From Polyangia bacterium (GTDB lineage: Bacteria; Myxococcota_A; Polyangia; Nannocystales; Nannocystaceae), in the NCBI GenBank assembly GCA_030429545.1, contig JAUIFF010000015.1, positions 124,001 to 188,000 on the forward strand: DNA of 64,000 bases, read 5' to 3'. This document shows positions 8,431 through 17,302 of the stretch, piece after piece. The notes beneath the pieces are model-generated. The model saw only the letters and a list, made by a program, of their open reading frames with translations, was not told where the DNA came from and made no database searches. Within the stretch, counting starts at the first letter, position 1, and the number at the start of each line of letters is the position of its first letter. Made by a program: the position numbers and the translations under genes.

Positions 8431-9983
8431 AGTCGCGGGCGATCCTTGGCAAAGCCCGTGCGGCGTGCCCGGCTTTTCTCGTCGCCGTAGCGCAGTGTTC
8501 GGGTTTGACGAGGGGTTTGCTCGAACGCCCGAACCCAGTCGGCATAGCGCGCCCCGGCATGGACAGCCTTGATAGCCGCGTGCCCGGCTTCAGGGCCCCA
8601 CTGGGCTAAAAAGTATTCGATGTGGGCCCAGCGCGGCGACTGCGGGCGGAGCTCGACCTTGCCGGCGAGTCCCTGACGGATCTTCTTGAGCCGTTGCTCG
8701 GCTGCCTTCACGCCCATAAACGGCAGACCATCGAGGGGGGTGTACCGCTTGGCCACGAAGGTTGAAAAGGTGAGGGTGAGTCGCTGGATCGAGGCCAGTT
8801 CACGGGCAAAGCGGATCAGCTCATCGACATCTTCGTCGGTCTCACCGGGTGCGCCCATCATCTGGTAGACCTTCATGCGATGGTAGTTGTGGGCGCGAAT
8901 CAGCTTGGCCGCCCGCAGCAGGTGCTCCTCTTTGATCCCGCGGTTGAGGGCCTTGCGCATGCGCTCACTGATCCCGTCGGAGGCCACGGTAATGGTTCGG
9001 TGGCCGCTTTTGGCGAGGGCGTTGAGGAGGTCGGGGTTGAGGCGATCGGCACGCAGGCTCGAGATGCCGACGCCGCGACCGGATTCGACAATTGCTGATA
9101 CAAGTTGTTCGAGTTTGGGATGGTCGGTCACAGCCGCGCCGACTAGGCCCACACGGGGGGCGTAATCAGGCACGAGCGAGAGCGGAGTTTGGTAGTCGAG
9201 AAGGCGCATGCCGCCACCGTCGGCCCCACGCATCACACAAAATGTACAACGCCGCGAACATCCACGCTCCGGCTCCACCAAAAACATGTTGGCGAGTTCG
9301 GTGTCGGGGCTGACAATTTGCGAGTGGGCCGGCAACAGGGATTTGTCGGCACGGGCCGGCTCGGGAAGCTCAGGCCACTTACCCGGCGTCAGCTCGCCGG
9401 TGCACGTGTGTGGCAGGGCGGCGGCCAATTCGATTGCATCTACACGTTTTGCTGTCGACTCAATGCGGTGAATCGCCTCGGGCAGCAGCGCCTCGGCCTC
9501 GCCGACGATCAACAAGTCGACAAACGGGAGGATGCTACTTGGGTTTGAAAAGGTCAGCGGACCGCCGCCGATGATGATGGGGTCACGCGGGCCACGGTCG
9601 GCGGCCAACAGTGGGATACCTGACCCTTCGAGCATCCGGATGAGGCCGGCGATCTCGAGTTCGTAGGCCACAGAAACGCCGATGATCGGGTAATCGGAGA
9701 GCGGCCGTTCGTCCTCGTAGCTCAACAACGGGCGGCGGGGTTGTGGCCACGGGAGGGCCATGCGTTCCCACGCATCGGGCAAAAATACGCGGTGTGTCGG
9801 GATCCCGTTGGTGTTGAGCTGGCGATAGAGGGTTTGGAAGCCTAGGCTCGACATCCCAGCGCGGTAGGGGCTGGGATAGGCGAGGGCGACGCGAGCGTGG
9901 CCGACTTGGAGCGCGCCCTTCTCACGACTTCGTCGGGCCCGAACCAGCGAGCGTTCGTCTCCTCGGGACGGGCCTCGTGCCAT
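8415..9983 (-). CDS. B12-binding domain radical SAM protein
   Basis: 522 aa from the ATG at 9983, which has a GAGG Shine-Dalgarno 6 bp upstream. A longer frame to 10031 begins with TTG and lacks one. The N-terminal ~180 residues (VALAYPSPYRAGMSSLGFQTLYRQLN...) form a cobalamin-binding-like Rossmann region. The radical SAM cluster motif CSRRCTFC lies at residues 242-249 within VEPERGCSRRCTFCVMRG. The TIM-barrel follows, including KVYQMMGAPGETDEDV. The reaction is unknown. Members of this class methylate or rearrange varied substrates. The ORF is monocistronic in this window. Confidence 0.8.
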   Translation of the reverse strand: MARGPSRGDERSLVRARRSREKGALQVGHARVALAYPSPYRAGMSSLGFQTLYRQLNTNGIPTHRVFLPDAWERMALPWPQPRRPLLSYEDERPLSDYPIIGVSVAYELEIAGLIRMLEGSGIPLLAADRGPRDPIIIGGGPLTFSNPSSILPFVDLLIVGEAEALLPEAIHRIESTAKRVDAIELAAALPHTCTGELTPGKWPELPEPARADKSLLPAHSQIVSPDTELANMFLVEPERGCSRRCTFCVMRGADGGGMRLLDYQTPLSLVPDYAPRVGLVGAAVTDHPKLEQLVSAIVESGRGVGISSLRADRLNPDLLNALAKSGHRTITVASDGISERMRKALNRGIKEEHLLRAAKLIRAHNYHRMKVYQMMGAPGETDEDVDELIRFARELASIQRLTLTFSTFVAKRYTPLDGLPFMGVKAAEQRLKKIRQGLAGKVELRPQSPRWAHIEYFLAQWGPEAGHAAIKAVHAGARYADWVRAFEQTPRQTRTLRYGDEKSRARRTGFAKDRPRLPVVA

Positions 9984-10059
9984 CACCGACCTCGTGCGTA
10001 TTGGTTGATGATACACATTGTGTACCAGCAAGAATCATGGGAGCGGCGGAAACAAGGAA

Positions 10060-10078
10060 GGCGCACCATCGGTGCGCC
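10060..10078 (-). terminator. Hairpin downstream of the TPR membrane protein gene
   Basis: GGCGCACC and GGTGCGCC form a perfect 8-bp stem with an ATC loop. On the minus strand the hairpin is followed by a pyrimidine-rich but not pure T tract (TTCCTTGTTT). It lies 39 bp beyond the stop of the gene at 10117-11082. Confidence 0.55.
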
Positions 10079-10116
10079 ACCTTGAACGGCATAGCTTGTC
10101 GCAGCTGCCATAGGGC

Positions 10117-11082
10117 CTAGAACTTCAGGGTCATCGAAGCCGCTGCGCCGCCGCCACGTGTGGGGCCAATGCCCAGGCCGGTGAGTTTGGCCTTCTTGGT
10201 GTTGGCGTAGTGGCCCTTACCCTTCTTTTTGTTGCTCCGGTCGAGCACGATCATGGTGACGCCGCCTGCGAGCATGAGGCCACCGGCGATCAGCAGGACC
10301 GGGTTGACCACGTTGAGTGTCTTCAGCGATTTCTCGTCGCTGCGCAGGTCGCCGTAGTAGTCGTCGGCAAAGCTGGTTGGGCTGGGTTGGGTGGCATCCA
10401 TCAACGTTGTGTGTTTGCCCTTGGCGATAATCGTGGTCGCTACCCCGGCACCAAGTGCACCTACACCTAAAACGGCGAGCACAGAGCCGCCGATAAGGAG
10501 GCCCGAAGGTTTCTTCTTGGGCCCGGAGTCTCCCGTCAGCTCGTCTCCAGGACGGGTTTTGGCGGTCAGCTCAGGTCCGTCTTCGTCTTCGACGGGCTCG
10601 GCTTGGGTCGGCCCCGTCGCAGTTGTGGTGCCGCTGCCCCCGGAGGTCACACACTCGGCGTTACCGTCGGCTTGTTCGAGGATATCCTTGGCCGTCTTGC
10701 GCAGGTCGGGGTGCGAGTCGTCCTTGATCATGAACAACTGCAGGTACTGCTTGACGCGGGCACAGTCCCGAAGCTCCCACGCATCGATGCCCAGGTTGTA
10801 GGCGAAGATGTGCTTGTCCGGCGCGTAGCGGTAGGCCTCTTCGTACTTGATAACCGAGTTATAGTAATCCTCGGCATCGTGGTACGCTTTTGCTTTTAGA
10901 TACAACTTTTTGGCCCACTCGAGTTTCTCCTCGTCGGAGAGGGTGTCGGGTGGCGGCGGAGTCTCGTCGTCGCCTTCGCCTTCAGCTGCCTCTTGAGTCA
11001 GGTTGACGTTGGCGAACGCCTGGGTCGGCAGGGCTAGGCTGGCACAGAGAACAAGGGATGTAGCTACTCGCAACATGGTCAT
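10117..11082 (-). CDS. Secreted/membrane TPR-like protein
   Basis: A 321-aa protein with a cleavable signal (MTMLRVATSLVLCASLALPTQAFA). A helical TPR-like block (~40-135) contains YHDAEDYYNSVIKYEEAYRYAP and LGIDAWELRDCARVKQYL. An acidic Thr-rich linker follows, then two transmembrane helices near residues 195-215 and 260-285, and a basic Gly-rich tail. This architecture is common in myxobacteria and is usually of unknown function. It is separated by 32 bp from the low-complexity protein gene upstream (11115-11753), so the two are probably co-transcribed. Confidence 0.7.
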   Translation of the reverse strand: MTMLRVATSLVLCASLALPTQAFANVNLTQEAAEGEGDDETPPPPDTLSDEEKLEWAKKLYLKAKAYHDAEDYYNSVIKYEEAYRYAPDKHIFAYNLGIDAWELRDCARVKQYLQLFMIKDDSHPDLRKTAKDILEQADGNAECVTSGGSGTTTATGPTQAEPVEDEDGPELTAKTRPGDELTGDSGPKKKPSGLLIGGSVLAVLGVGALGAGVATTIIAKGKHTTLMDATQPSPTSFADDYYGDLRSDEKSLKTLNVVNPVLLIAGGLMLAGGVTMIVLDRSNKKKGKGHYANTKKAKLTGLGIGPTRGGGAAASMTLKF

Positions 11083-11114
11083 GGCCGGTCTTTTGAGGGG
11101 TAAAGGAAGTCCGC

Positions 11115-11753
<639 letters not shown>

Positions 11754-11780
11754 TCGCGCCGAGGTTGGCTCGCCGCGATT

Positions 11781-12881
11781 CTAGCCCCTGGATCTCGGGG
11801 GAGACAAGCGAGGCCCGGAGGAACCTGCGTTTCCAACGACATCGCCCGCCGACTGTCGGGTGAGGTCCGATGCCGATGCGCGATGTGGAAGTTGGGAAAT
11901 GTCTCCACAAGCAAATGGTGAAGCCAGAGTTTGGGTGAGGGAACGAAGACGGTAGAGGAGGGCTGCGAGGGTTGCCCGGCGCCGTTTTTCGGGGCGCGAC
12001 GCCGCGCTAGTGGAACGATGCAGGGAAGACCTGCTGGAGTCAACAAGGTCACCTGTGTGGGGATGGGACCACAGTGTGAGTGTGTTCTCATTCATATACA
12101 GCGACCGATTCACCTCGAGTTGCAACGCGTGGATACCCCGCTCGGGTTTACCAAAATGACGAACCAATTCGCCGCCGCGGTACGGGTTGTTGAGACGGAC
12201 ATCGAGGGCATTTTTGGGCCCGCCCTGGCGCAGGGCTGCAAGCGCGTTTTTTTCGACCTCGAGGCGACACGAACCACCTTCGAGGGTGCCGAGAATGAGG
12301 TCGCCCTCGACGATGCCAGGCATGCTGTGGGCGTCGAGCAAAATGGCGTAGCCAAACCGGCGAACCCGGCGTTCGAGCAAAACCTCGAGGGCCCGGTAGT
12401 AGGGCCGGTGAAATCGGGCGATACGGTCCTGGAACTCTTTATAAGGAAGCGGAGGGGTCAGGATCGGGATGTTGCCGACTGCGACCGACCACACAACACC
12501 GCGGTTCGGCACATTGGAGCCATTCACCAGCGAGCCCCGTGCCCGCGGAGCCGGGTGGTCGGGCACCAAGTGCTGGGAGATGTCGTCGCTGGCCCGGTTG
12601 AGGTCGACCACCAGTCGGGTAAACCGTGCCTGGATGCATGCAGCCCCTTGCTTGGCGGCATTTGGGTACAGGGTATGGACCCCGAGATCTGCATTGCGAC
12701 GAAAGTCGACCTGGGGACGCGGACGGCTAAACCGGGGTGGCCAAGCAAGCCCGACATGGGGAAAGCTGATCACCAGCGGAGTGACAAACGCCGGTGGCGT
12801 AAACTCGAATGGCAAGTCGTCGAGCTCGATCCCAAGGTCCTTAGCTGTGAGGGCCTCCGGAGCTGCTCTGGCATCAATCAT
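11781..12881 (-). CDS. N-formylglutamate amidohydrolase family protein
   Basis: 366 aa from the ATG at 12881. The family is recognised from VISFPHVGLAWPP near the N-terminus, the segment with LVVDLNRASDD, and LLDAHSMPG, which carries the metal/active-site residues of the FGase fold (zinc-dependent). These enzymes hydrolyse N-formylglutamate or related N-acyl amino acids. The last ~70 residues (RSSLHRSTSAASRPEKRRRAT...) are a low-homology basic extension. The frame is open upstream to a TTG at 12947, but the 12881 ATG overlaps (ATGA) a short SD-equipped leader ORF, which argues for coupled initiation there. Confidence 0.75.
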   Translation of the reverse strand: MIDARAAPEALTAKDLGIELDDLPFEFTPPAFVTPLVISFPHVGLAWPPRFSRPRPQVDFRRNADLGVHTLYPNAAKQGAACIQARFTRLVVDLNRASDDISQHLVPDHPAPRARGSLVNGSNVPNRGVVWSVAVGNIPILTPPLPYKEFQDRIARFHRPYYRALEVLLERRVRRFGYAILLDAHSMPGIVEGDLILGTLEGGSCRLEVEKNALAALRQGGPKNALDVRLNNPYRGGELVRHFGKPERGIHALQLEVNRSLYMNENTLTLWSHPHTGDLVDSSRSSLHRSTSAASRPEKRRRATLAALLYRLRSLTQTLASPFACGDISQLPHRASASDLTRQSAGDVVGNAGSSGPRLSPPRSRG

Positions 12882-12934
12882 TCGCGAGTTGGTGCGAACG
12901 CTCGATCGCTGCGCCGCAGTTGATCTTCTGCCAT
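12878..12934 (-). CDS. Short leader ORF coupled to the amidohydrolase gene
   Basis: An 18-codon ORF (MAEDQLRRSDRAFAPTRE) begins at ATG 12934, seven bases after a clean GAGG (complement of 12942-12945). It ends in TGA overlapping the amidohydrolase ATG as ATGA (12878-12881). The only good Shine-Dalgarno in the region belongs to this ORF. It therefore probably delivers ribosomes to the main gene by termination-reinitiation. Whether the peptide has a role is unknown. Confidence 0.4.
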   Translation of the reverse strand: MAEDQLRRSDRAFAPTRE

Positions 12935-13096
12935 AAAAAATCCTCAAAAAAAAATAAATCTCCCCGGAAATTCCCGAGAAGCTGGCGTCTATAGATCAGT
13001 ACGCGCTTTTTTGGCGCAGGCCGTGGTTGGTCTCGCGCGCCCCCGACCAAGTCGGGTGAGTTGCCAATCCGCCTGCGGATCCTCCGCACCTCAGTC

Positions 13097-13129
13097 GCCG
13101 CAGCACCACTAGCCCGGGTGCTGCGGCGG
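13097..13129 (+). terminator. Strong plus-strand hairpin without an upstream gene
   Basis: CGCCGCAGCACC and GGTGCTGCGGCG pair as a 12-bp stem with a 9-base loop. The hairpin is followed on the plus strand by GTTTCTTTTG. No plus-strand protein gene precedes it, because the amidohydrolase gene runs the other way. It may end a small RNA transcribed from the 12.95-kb region, or it may be a relic. Confidence 0.4.
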
Positions 13130-13143
13130 TTTCTTTTGATCGC

Positions 13144-13600
13144 TCGAGTGGGCGCGCGGGCTATTTTGGCCGAAGTGCGGTCGGGAGAGCCTCGCAGTAG
13201 GCGCCCACCACAGCTTCGGCTTTTGGTCTCTCGAGTGGGCGCGCGGGCTATTTTGGCCGAGGTGCGGCCGGGAGAGCCTCGCAGTAGGCGCCCACTACAG
13301 CTTCGGCTTTTGGTCTCTCGAGTGGGCGCGCGGGCTATTTTGGACGAGGTGCGGCCGGGAGGGCCTCGCAGTAGTCCACTACAGCTTCGGCGCTCACGAC
13401 TCGCAACTCGGCCAAAATATCACCGCGAATCGCTGGTGGCTTGGTGGTTTCGATTGGGATAGGCGCGGGGGTATTTTTGGCGAGTTGCGGCCGTCTGAGC
13501 CTCGCCCCACTACAACTTCGGCTTTTGGTCTATCGAGTGGGCGCGCGGGCTATTTTGGCAGAGGCGAGAGAGCCTCGCAGTAGCCGACTACAGCTTCGGC
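13144..13600. repeat. 87-bp tandem repeat tract
   Basis: Units starting at 13144, 13231 and 13318 are exactly 87 bp apart. They share TCGAGTGGGCGCGCGGGCTA and a CTCGCAGTAGGCGCCCAC segment. The third unit is truncated, and a further diverged unit begins at 13533. Between them (13380-13530) shuffled or inverted pieces of the same sequence occur. Because 87 is divisible by three, the plus frame stays open with a 29-residue repeat, but no start signal or codon bias supports a gene. I treat the tract as non-coding. Confidence 0.85.
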
Positions 13601-13699
13601 GCTCACGACTCGCACCTCGGCCGAAGTATCACCGCGAATCGCGGGTGCGGTTGTTGGTGCGAGACATCTCCGGTCGAAAATCACTGCGAGTAGTGCGGG

Positions 13700-14150
13700 A
13701 AACCCACGCTCTCTCTCGCGGAGAAAATTTCGGGCCTACCGCGATTCTCCCAGCCGCTCTCGCATCGGACCGCGGCGATTCTCCCAGGGCCGCTCTCGCA
13801 TCGGATCACCGCGTCGGATCGCGGAGACTCTCGCATCGGATCGCGGAGAAATTTTTGGGCTGGAGCGAGTCCTGAAGGAAGAAGCTGTAGCGGGCCTACC
13901 GCGATTGCTTCAGGGCCGCTCTCTCGCATCGGATCGGAGACTCTCGCATCGGATCGGAGACTCTCGCATCGGATCGGAGACTCTCGCATCGGATCGGAGA
14001 CTCTCGCATCGGATCGCGGAGACTCTCGCACCGGATCGCGGAGAAATTTTTGGGCTGGAGCGAGTCCTGAAGGAAGAAGCTGTAGCGGGCCTACCGCGAT
14101 TGCTTCAGGGCCGCTCCAGCCCAAAAATAGCCCGCGCGCCACTTCAACTA
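13700..14150. repeat. 20-bp tandem array and flanking 68-bp duplication
   Basis: From 13921 the 20-bp unit CTCTCGCATCGGATCGGAGA is repeated about five times without interruption, with variants on both sides. It is flanked by two near-identical ~68-bp segments (about 13853-13920 and 14046-14115) containing GGGCTGGAGCGAGTCCTGAA. Earlier diverged copies begin near 13720. No gene is seen from 12948 to 14190. This repeat tract abuts the tRNA cluster. Confidence 0.85.
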
Positions 14151-14190
14151 GAAAATAAAGCCCTCGCATCGGGCGTGACACGAGGGCAAG

Positions 14191-14267
<77 letters not shown>

Positions 14268-14281
14268 TATGAAGTTGTAGA

Positions 14282-14353
14282 TGACCCCACCGGGAATTGA
14301 ACCCGGGATTTTGGCGTGAGAGGCCAACGTCCTAACCGCTAGACCATGGGGCC
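14282..14353 (-). tRNA. tRNA-Glu (CTC), copy 1
   Basis: The sequence is identical to the gene at 14191-14262, offset by exactly 91 bp, so the pair arose by recent tandem duplication. It lies between tRNA-Gln and the second tRNA-Glu in one probable transcript. Confidence 0.93.
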
Positions 14354-14357
14354 GGAG

Positions 14358-14428
14358 TTCGGGGACAAGGATTCGAACCTTGATTAGCGAAACCAGAATC
14401 CGCGGTCCTACCATTAGACGATCCCCGA
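14358..14428 (-). tRNA. tRNA-Gln (CTG)
   Basis: The acceptor TCGGGGA pairs with TCCCCGA, the discriminator is A, the anticodon stem is GCGGA/TTCGC and the loop TTCTGGT gives anticodon CTG. It is transcribed first in a Gln-Glu-Glu cluster. Confidence 0.92.
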
Positions 14429-14575
14429 ACAGGAAGGAAGTAAGACGGCGTCTGGGGGAGGGAAGATGGAGCAGCCGCCCGCGGATGTCAAGATGAATTT
14501 GAGCCGAACTTGGGTGCTGACGTGGACGCTTCAAGTCAATTTGTGAGCTGTCCCTCGTGCGTTGGATCCGTGATC

Positions 14576-14905
14576 TCAGCCTGCTTTAGAGCCTCCGAGG
14601 CACTTGGGTGAGGGGGGGAAGGCTCCTCTGCGTTGGCGCCAAATATCCGGTGTCCATGCAACGATCGAGAGGGCGTGAACGGGTCCGGCGAGCTCGTCTT
14701 TGAGGAGCGCGTGGACTTGCCGATGCCGGGCGACGGGTGACTTCCCGGCAAACGCTTCGCTTGCAATTACAACTTTGAAGTGGGTTTCACTCCCGGGCGC
14801 CACACTGTGCATGTGGCTTTCGTTGATCACCTCTAGGGCTGCCGGGTTGAGGGCCTCGGCGAGTTTGCGGGTGATCGCCTGGGCGACCGGGCCTGGTTCA
14901 CTCAT
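14576..14905 (-). CDS. BolA/IbaG family protein
   Basis: A 109-aa protein with the BolA signature: INESHMHSVAPGSETHFKVV, then FAGKSPVARHRQVHALLKDEL. BolA proteins partner with monothiol glutaredoxins in iron-sulfur cluster handling and can bind DNA. The start ATG overlaps the stop of the upstream Fe-S oxidoreductase gene (ATGA, 14902-14905). Translational coupling to an Fe-S enzyme fits a role in cluster maturation or iron sensing. A Pro/Ser-rich tail of ~20 residues extends beyond the domain. Confidence 0.88.
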   Translation of the reverse strand: MSEPGPVAQAITRKLAEALNPAALEVINESHMHSVAPGSETHFKVVIASEAFAGKSPVARHRQVHALLKDELAGPVHALSIVAWTPDIWRQRRGAFPPSPKCLGGSKAG

Positions 14906-17082
14906 GCCGAGGCCTCATTTGTTGTAGATGCAGCTGTTTTCGGGAGGGCATCGGCCACGACCTGGGCGAGGTCGAGCACCTGGATGTCCTCGTCCTTGCC
15001 TAGGTTTTTCATGCCGTCGCTGAGCATCACGTTGCAGAAGGGACAGGCGACGGCCACGGCTTGGGCCCCGCTCTCGACGACTTCCTTGGCGCGGTTGATG
15101 TTGACGCGCTTTTCGGGCTCCTCCTCGACCCACATCCGGCCACCACCGGCACCGCAGCAAAAGCCGTGCTCCTTGTTGCGCTTGAGTTCGGTGAACGAGC
15201 CTCCACCCGAGGTGACCTTGCCGAGGATCGAGCGCGGAGCGTCGTAGATGCCATTCCAACGGCCGATGTAGCAGCTGTCGTGGTAGGTGACGCGCTTTTG
15301 CAGCGGCGAGTCGACCTTGAGTTTGCCGCTCTCGAGCAGGTGGGTGATGAGCTGGCTGTGGTGGATAACTTCGTATTCGCCACCAAACTGCGGGTACTCG
15401 TTTTTGATGATGTGGAAGCAGTGGGGACACGAGGCGATGACCTTGGTGACCTTGTGCTCGTTGAACAACTCGACCTGCTCGGCCGCCATCATCTGGAAGT
15501 TCATCTCGTCGCCTAGGCGGCGCACGGTGTCGCCAGTGCACTTCTCTTGCTTGCCCAAAACCGCAAAGCTGACGCCGGCGGCGTTGAGCACGGTGACAAG
15601 TGCCCGTGTGGTCTTTTTGGCGTTGTCGTCGAAGGCACCCGCACAGCCGACGAACAGCAGGTACTCGGCATCGGGTTTTTCCTCGATGGTGGGAACCTCG
15701 AAGTCGAGCGACTCGGCCCATTGCATGCGGTCGTCCTCGGGCAGGCTCCAGGGGTTGCCCGAGCCGGTGATATTGCCGAGCACGCGGGTGACCTCGCCAG
15801 GGGTACGCCCGGTTTCGTCGTTGAGCACGATGTGCTGGCGCATCTGCAAAATCTTGAGTGGGTGGTCGATGAACACCGGGCAGACCTCTTGGCAGGCACC
15901 ACAGGTGGTGCACGCCCACAGGGTTTCATCTTTCACGCGACCGCCGACCAACGGGTCCATCCCGTTGAGTTCTTCTTTGATCTTGTCGATCAGGTTTTGG
16001 TTGGGGTTTGCAGCTGCCTCTTGGGACTCCTCGCCCTCATCCTCGTCTTCTTCCGGCTCGGCTAGGGTGCCGCCGAGCTTTTTGAGTTCGAGCAACAGTT
16101 TGCCGCGGTCTTTCATCTCATCCTTGAGGTCGTGGATGAGGTGCATCGGGCTGAGGGGCTTATCGGTGGCAAACGCCGGGCAGTAGCTGGTGCAGCGGGC
16201 ACACTCGGTGCACGAGTAGTTGTCGATCAGGCTCTTCCAGGTGAAGTCCTCGATCTTGCCAACGCCCCAGTTGTCGAACAGCGGCTCGGCATCGGGATCG
16301 TCCGGGTCGCCGTCGAACAGGGCGACCTTGGGCATGATGCCGCGTTGCCCCTGGTTGCGGAAAAAGATGTTGGGGCCCGAGCCCAAAACGTGAATGTGTT
16401 TGGAAAACGGGAGGTAGTTCAAAAACGCCAGCAGGATGCCGATGTGCACCCACCAAAACGCTTCGCTGATGATGTGGGCGACATCTGGGTCGATATGCGC
16501 CTGGTAGGTCGCACCCAGTGTATGTGCACCGAGTAGCTGGGCGAAGTAGGCCGACACCGGGTTGCTGCCGTGGTAGTGGGCCTCGGCGGCCATGTGAAAC
16601 CCGTGGTGCCCAAAGTGGCTGATCGTCAGCAGCGTGATGGCCCCCAAAATCAACATCGCATCGAGGCTGAGGGGGACGAAGGCGGGCCGGATGAAACGCC
16701 GCGTAAACGCGTAGATCATCACCAAAAACACAATGAAGTTGGCCCAGTCGATCACCCATTGCAGGTGGGCGTAGACCGAATCGCCTAGCAGCACGCCGAA
16801 GTTGAACCATTCGCCCAACAGGCCGCTGAGAATCATGTCGGCCGAGGCGATGCTCAGGACCAGAAAACCCCAGTAGATCGCGAGGTGGTGCCAGCTTCGA
16901 CGCTCCTCGGCGACTTTGCGCTGGCCGAAGAAGAACTTGAGCAGGCTCCCGATGCGCTCGCCGGTGGTCTCGGGCAGCTTCTGCTCCCGGCCGAGCAGCG
17001 CGATCTTGATAAAGTGCGTGAGGTTGTACGCAAAAAGCCCAAACGAGAAGGCTGCGAGGATGGCAAAGACGATCTGTTTCAT
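14902..17082 (-). CDS. Membrane-bound Fe-S oxidoreductase (HdrDE/GlpC-like, two CCG domains)
   Basis: A 726-aa protein. The N-terminal ~240 residues contain five to six membrane helices of the nitrate-reductase-gamma/cytochrome b type, with His-rich loops (HHGFHMAAEAHYH). Two 4Fe-4S motifs follow, CTECARCTSYCP (Cys291-301) and CTTCGACQEVCP (Cys391-401), then two cysteine-rich CCG domains, the second with CCGAGGGRMW. This fusion resembles membrane heterodisulfide reductase-type proteins, which often link ETF or acyl-CoA dehydrogenase electrons to quinone. The electron donor is not shown in the window. An acidic insert (EPEEDEDEGEES) sits between the Fe-S motifs. It forms an operon with the bolA-like gene. 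Confidence 0.87.
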   Translation of the reverse strand: MKQIVFAILAAFSFGLFAYNLTHFIKIALLGREQKLPETTGERIGSLLKFFFGQRKVAEERRSWHHLAIYWGFLVLSIASADMILSGLLGEWFNFGVLLGDSVYAHLQWVIDWANFIVFLVMIYAFTRRFIRPAFVPLSLDAMLILGAITLLTISHFGHHGFHMAAEAHYHGSNPVSAYFAQLLGAHTLGATYQAHIDPDVAHIISEAFWWVHIGILLAFLNYLPFSKHIHVLGSGPNIFFRNQGQRGIMPKVALFDGDPDDPDAEPLFDNWGVGKIEDFTWKSLIDNYSCTECARCTSYCPAFATDKPLSPMHLIHDLKDEMKDRGKLLLELKKLGGTLAEPEEDEDEGEESQEAAANPNQNLIDKIKEELNGMDPLVGGRVKDETLWACTTCGACQEVCPVFIDHPLKILQMRQHIVLNDETGRTPGEVTRVLGNITGSGNPWSLPEDDRMQWAESLDFEVPTIEEKPDAEYLLFVGCAGAFDDNAKKTTRALVTVLNAAGVSFAVLGKQEKCTGDTVRRLGDEMNFQMMAAEQVELFNEHKVTKVIASCPHCFHIIKNEYPQFGGEYEVIHHSQLITHLLESGKLKVDSPLQKRVTYHDSCYIGRWNGIYDAPRSILGKVTSGGGSFTELKRNKEHGFCCGAGGGRMWVEEEPEKRVNINRAKEVVESGAQAVAVACPFCNVMLSDGMKNLGKDEDIQVLDLAQVVADALPKTAASTTNEASA

Positions 17083-17302
17083 GGCTGGGAAAAGCTGGTC
17101 CCGGGTATTCCAGCGAACTCCGGCTATACCATTCAGGCAACCCGCGGTACAGCGTCATGGTGGTCTTGGCACGGATCGTCGCGGTCGCCACGGCGGTGTG
17201 TTCGTCGGCTAAAATTTTGACGACAAAAGGCGGGCTTGCAACGACGCGCTAAGCTTGGCCACACGTCGTCAGTACTTTTGCGTAGATGACGCCTGTTAGC
17301 CG

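Noticed and set aside
13061..13875. Long plus-strand open frames with 29-residue repeats
   Set aside because: They exist only because the 87-bp repeat is divisible by three. No start signal, signal peptide or sensible composition. Treated as non-coding repeat.
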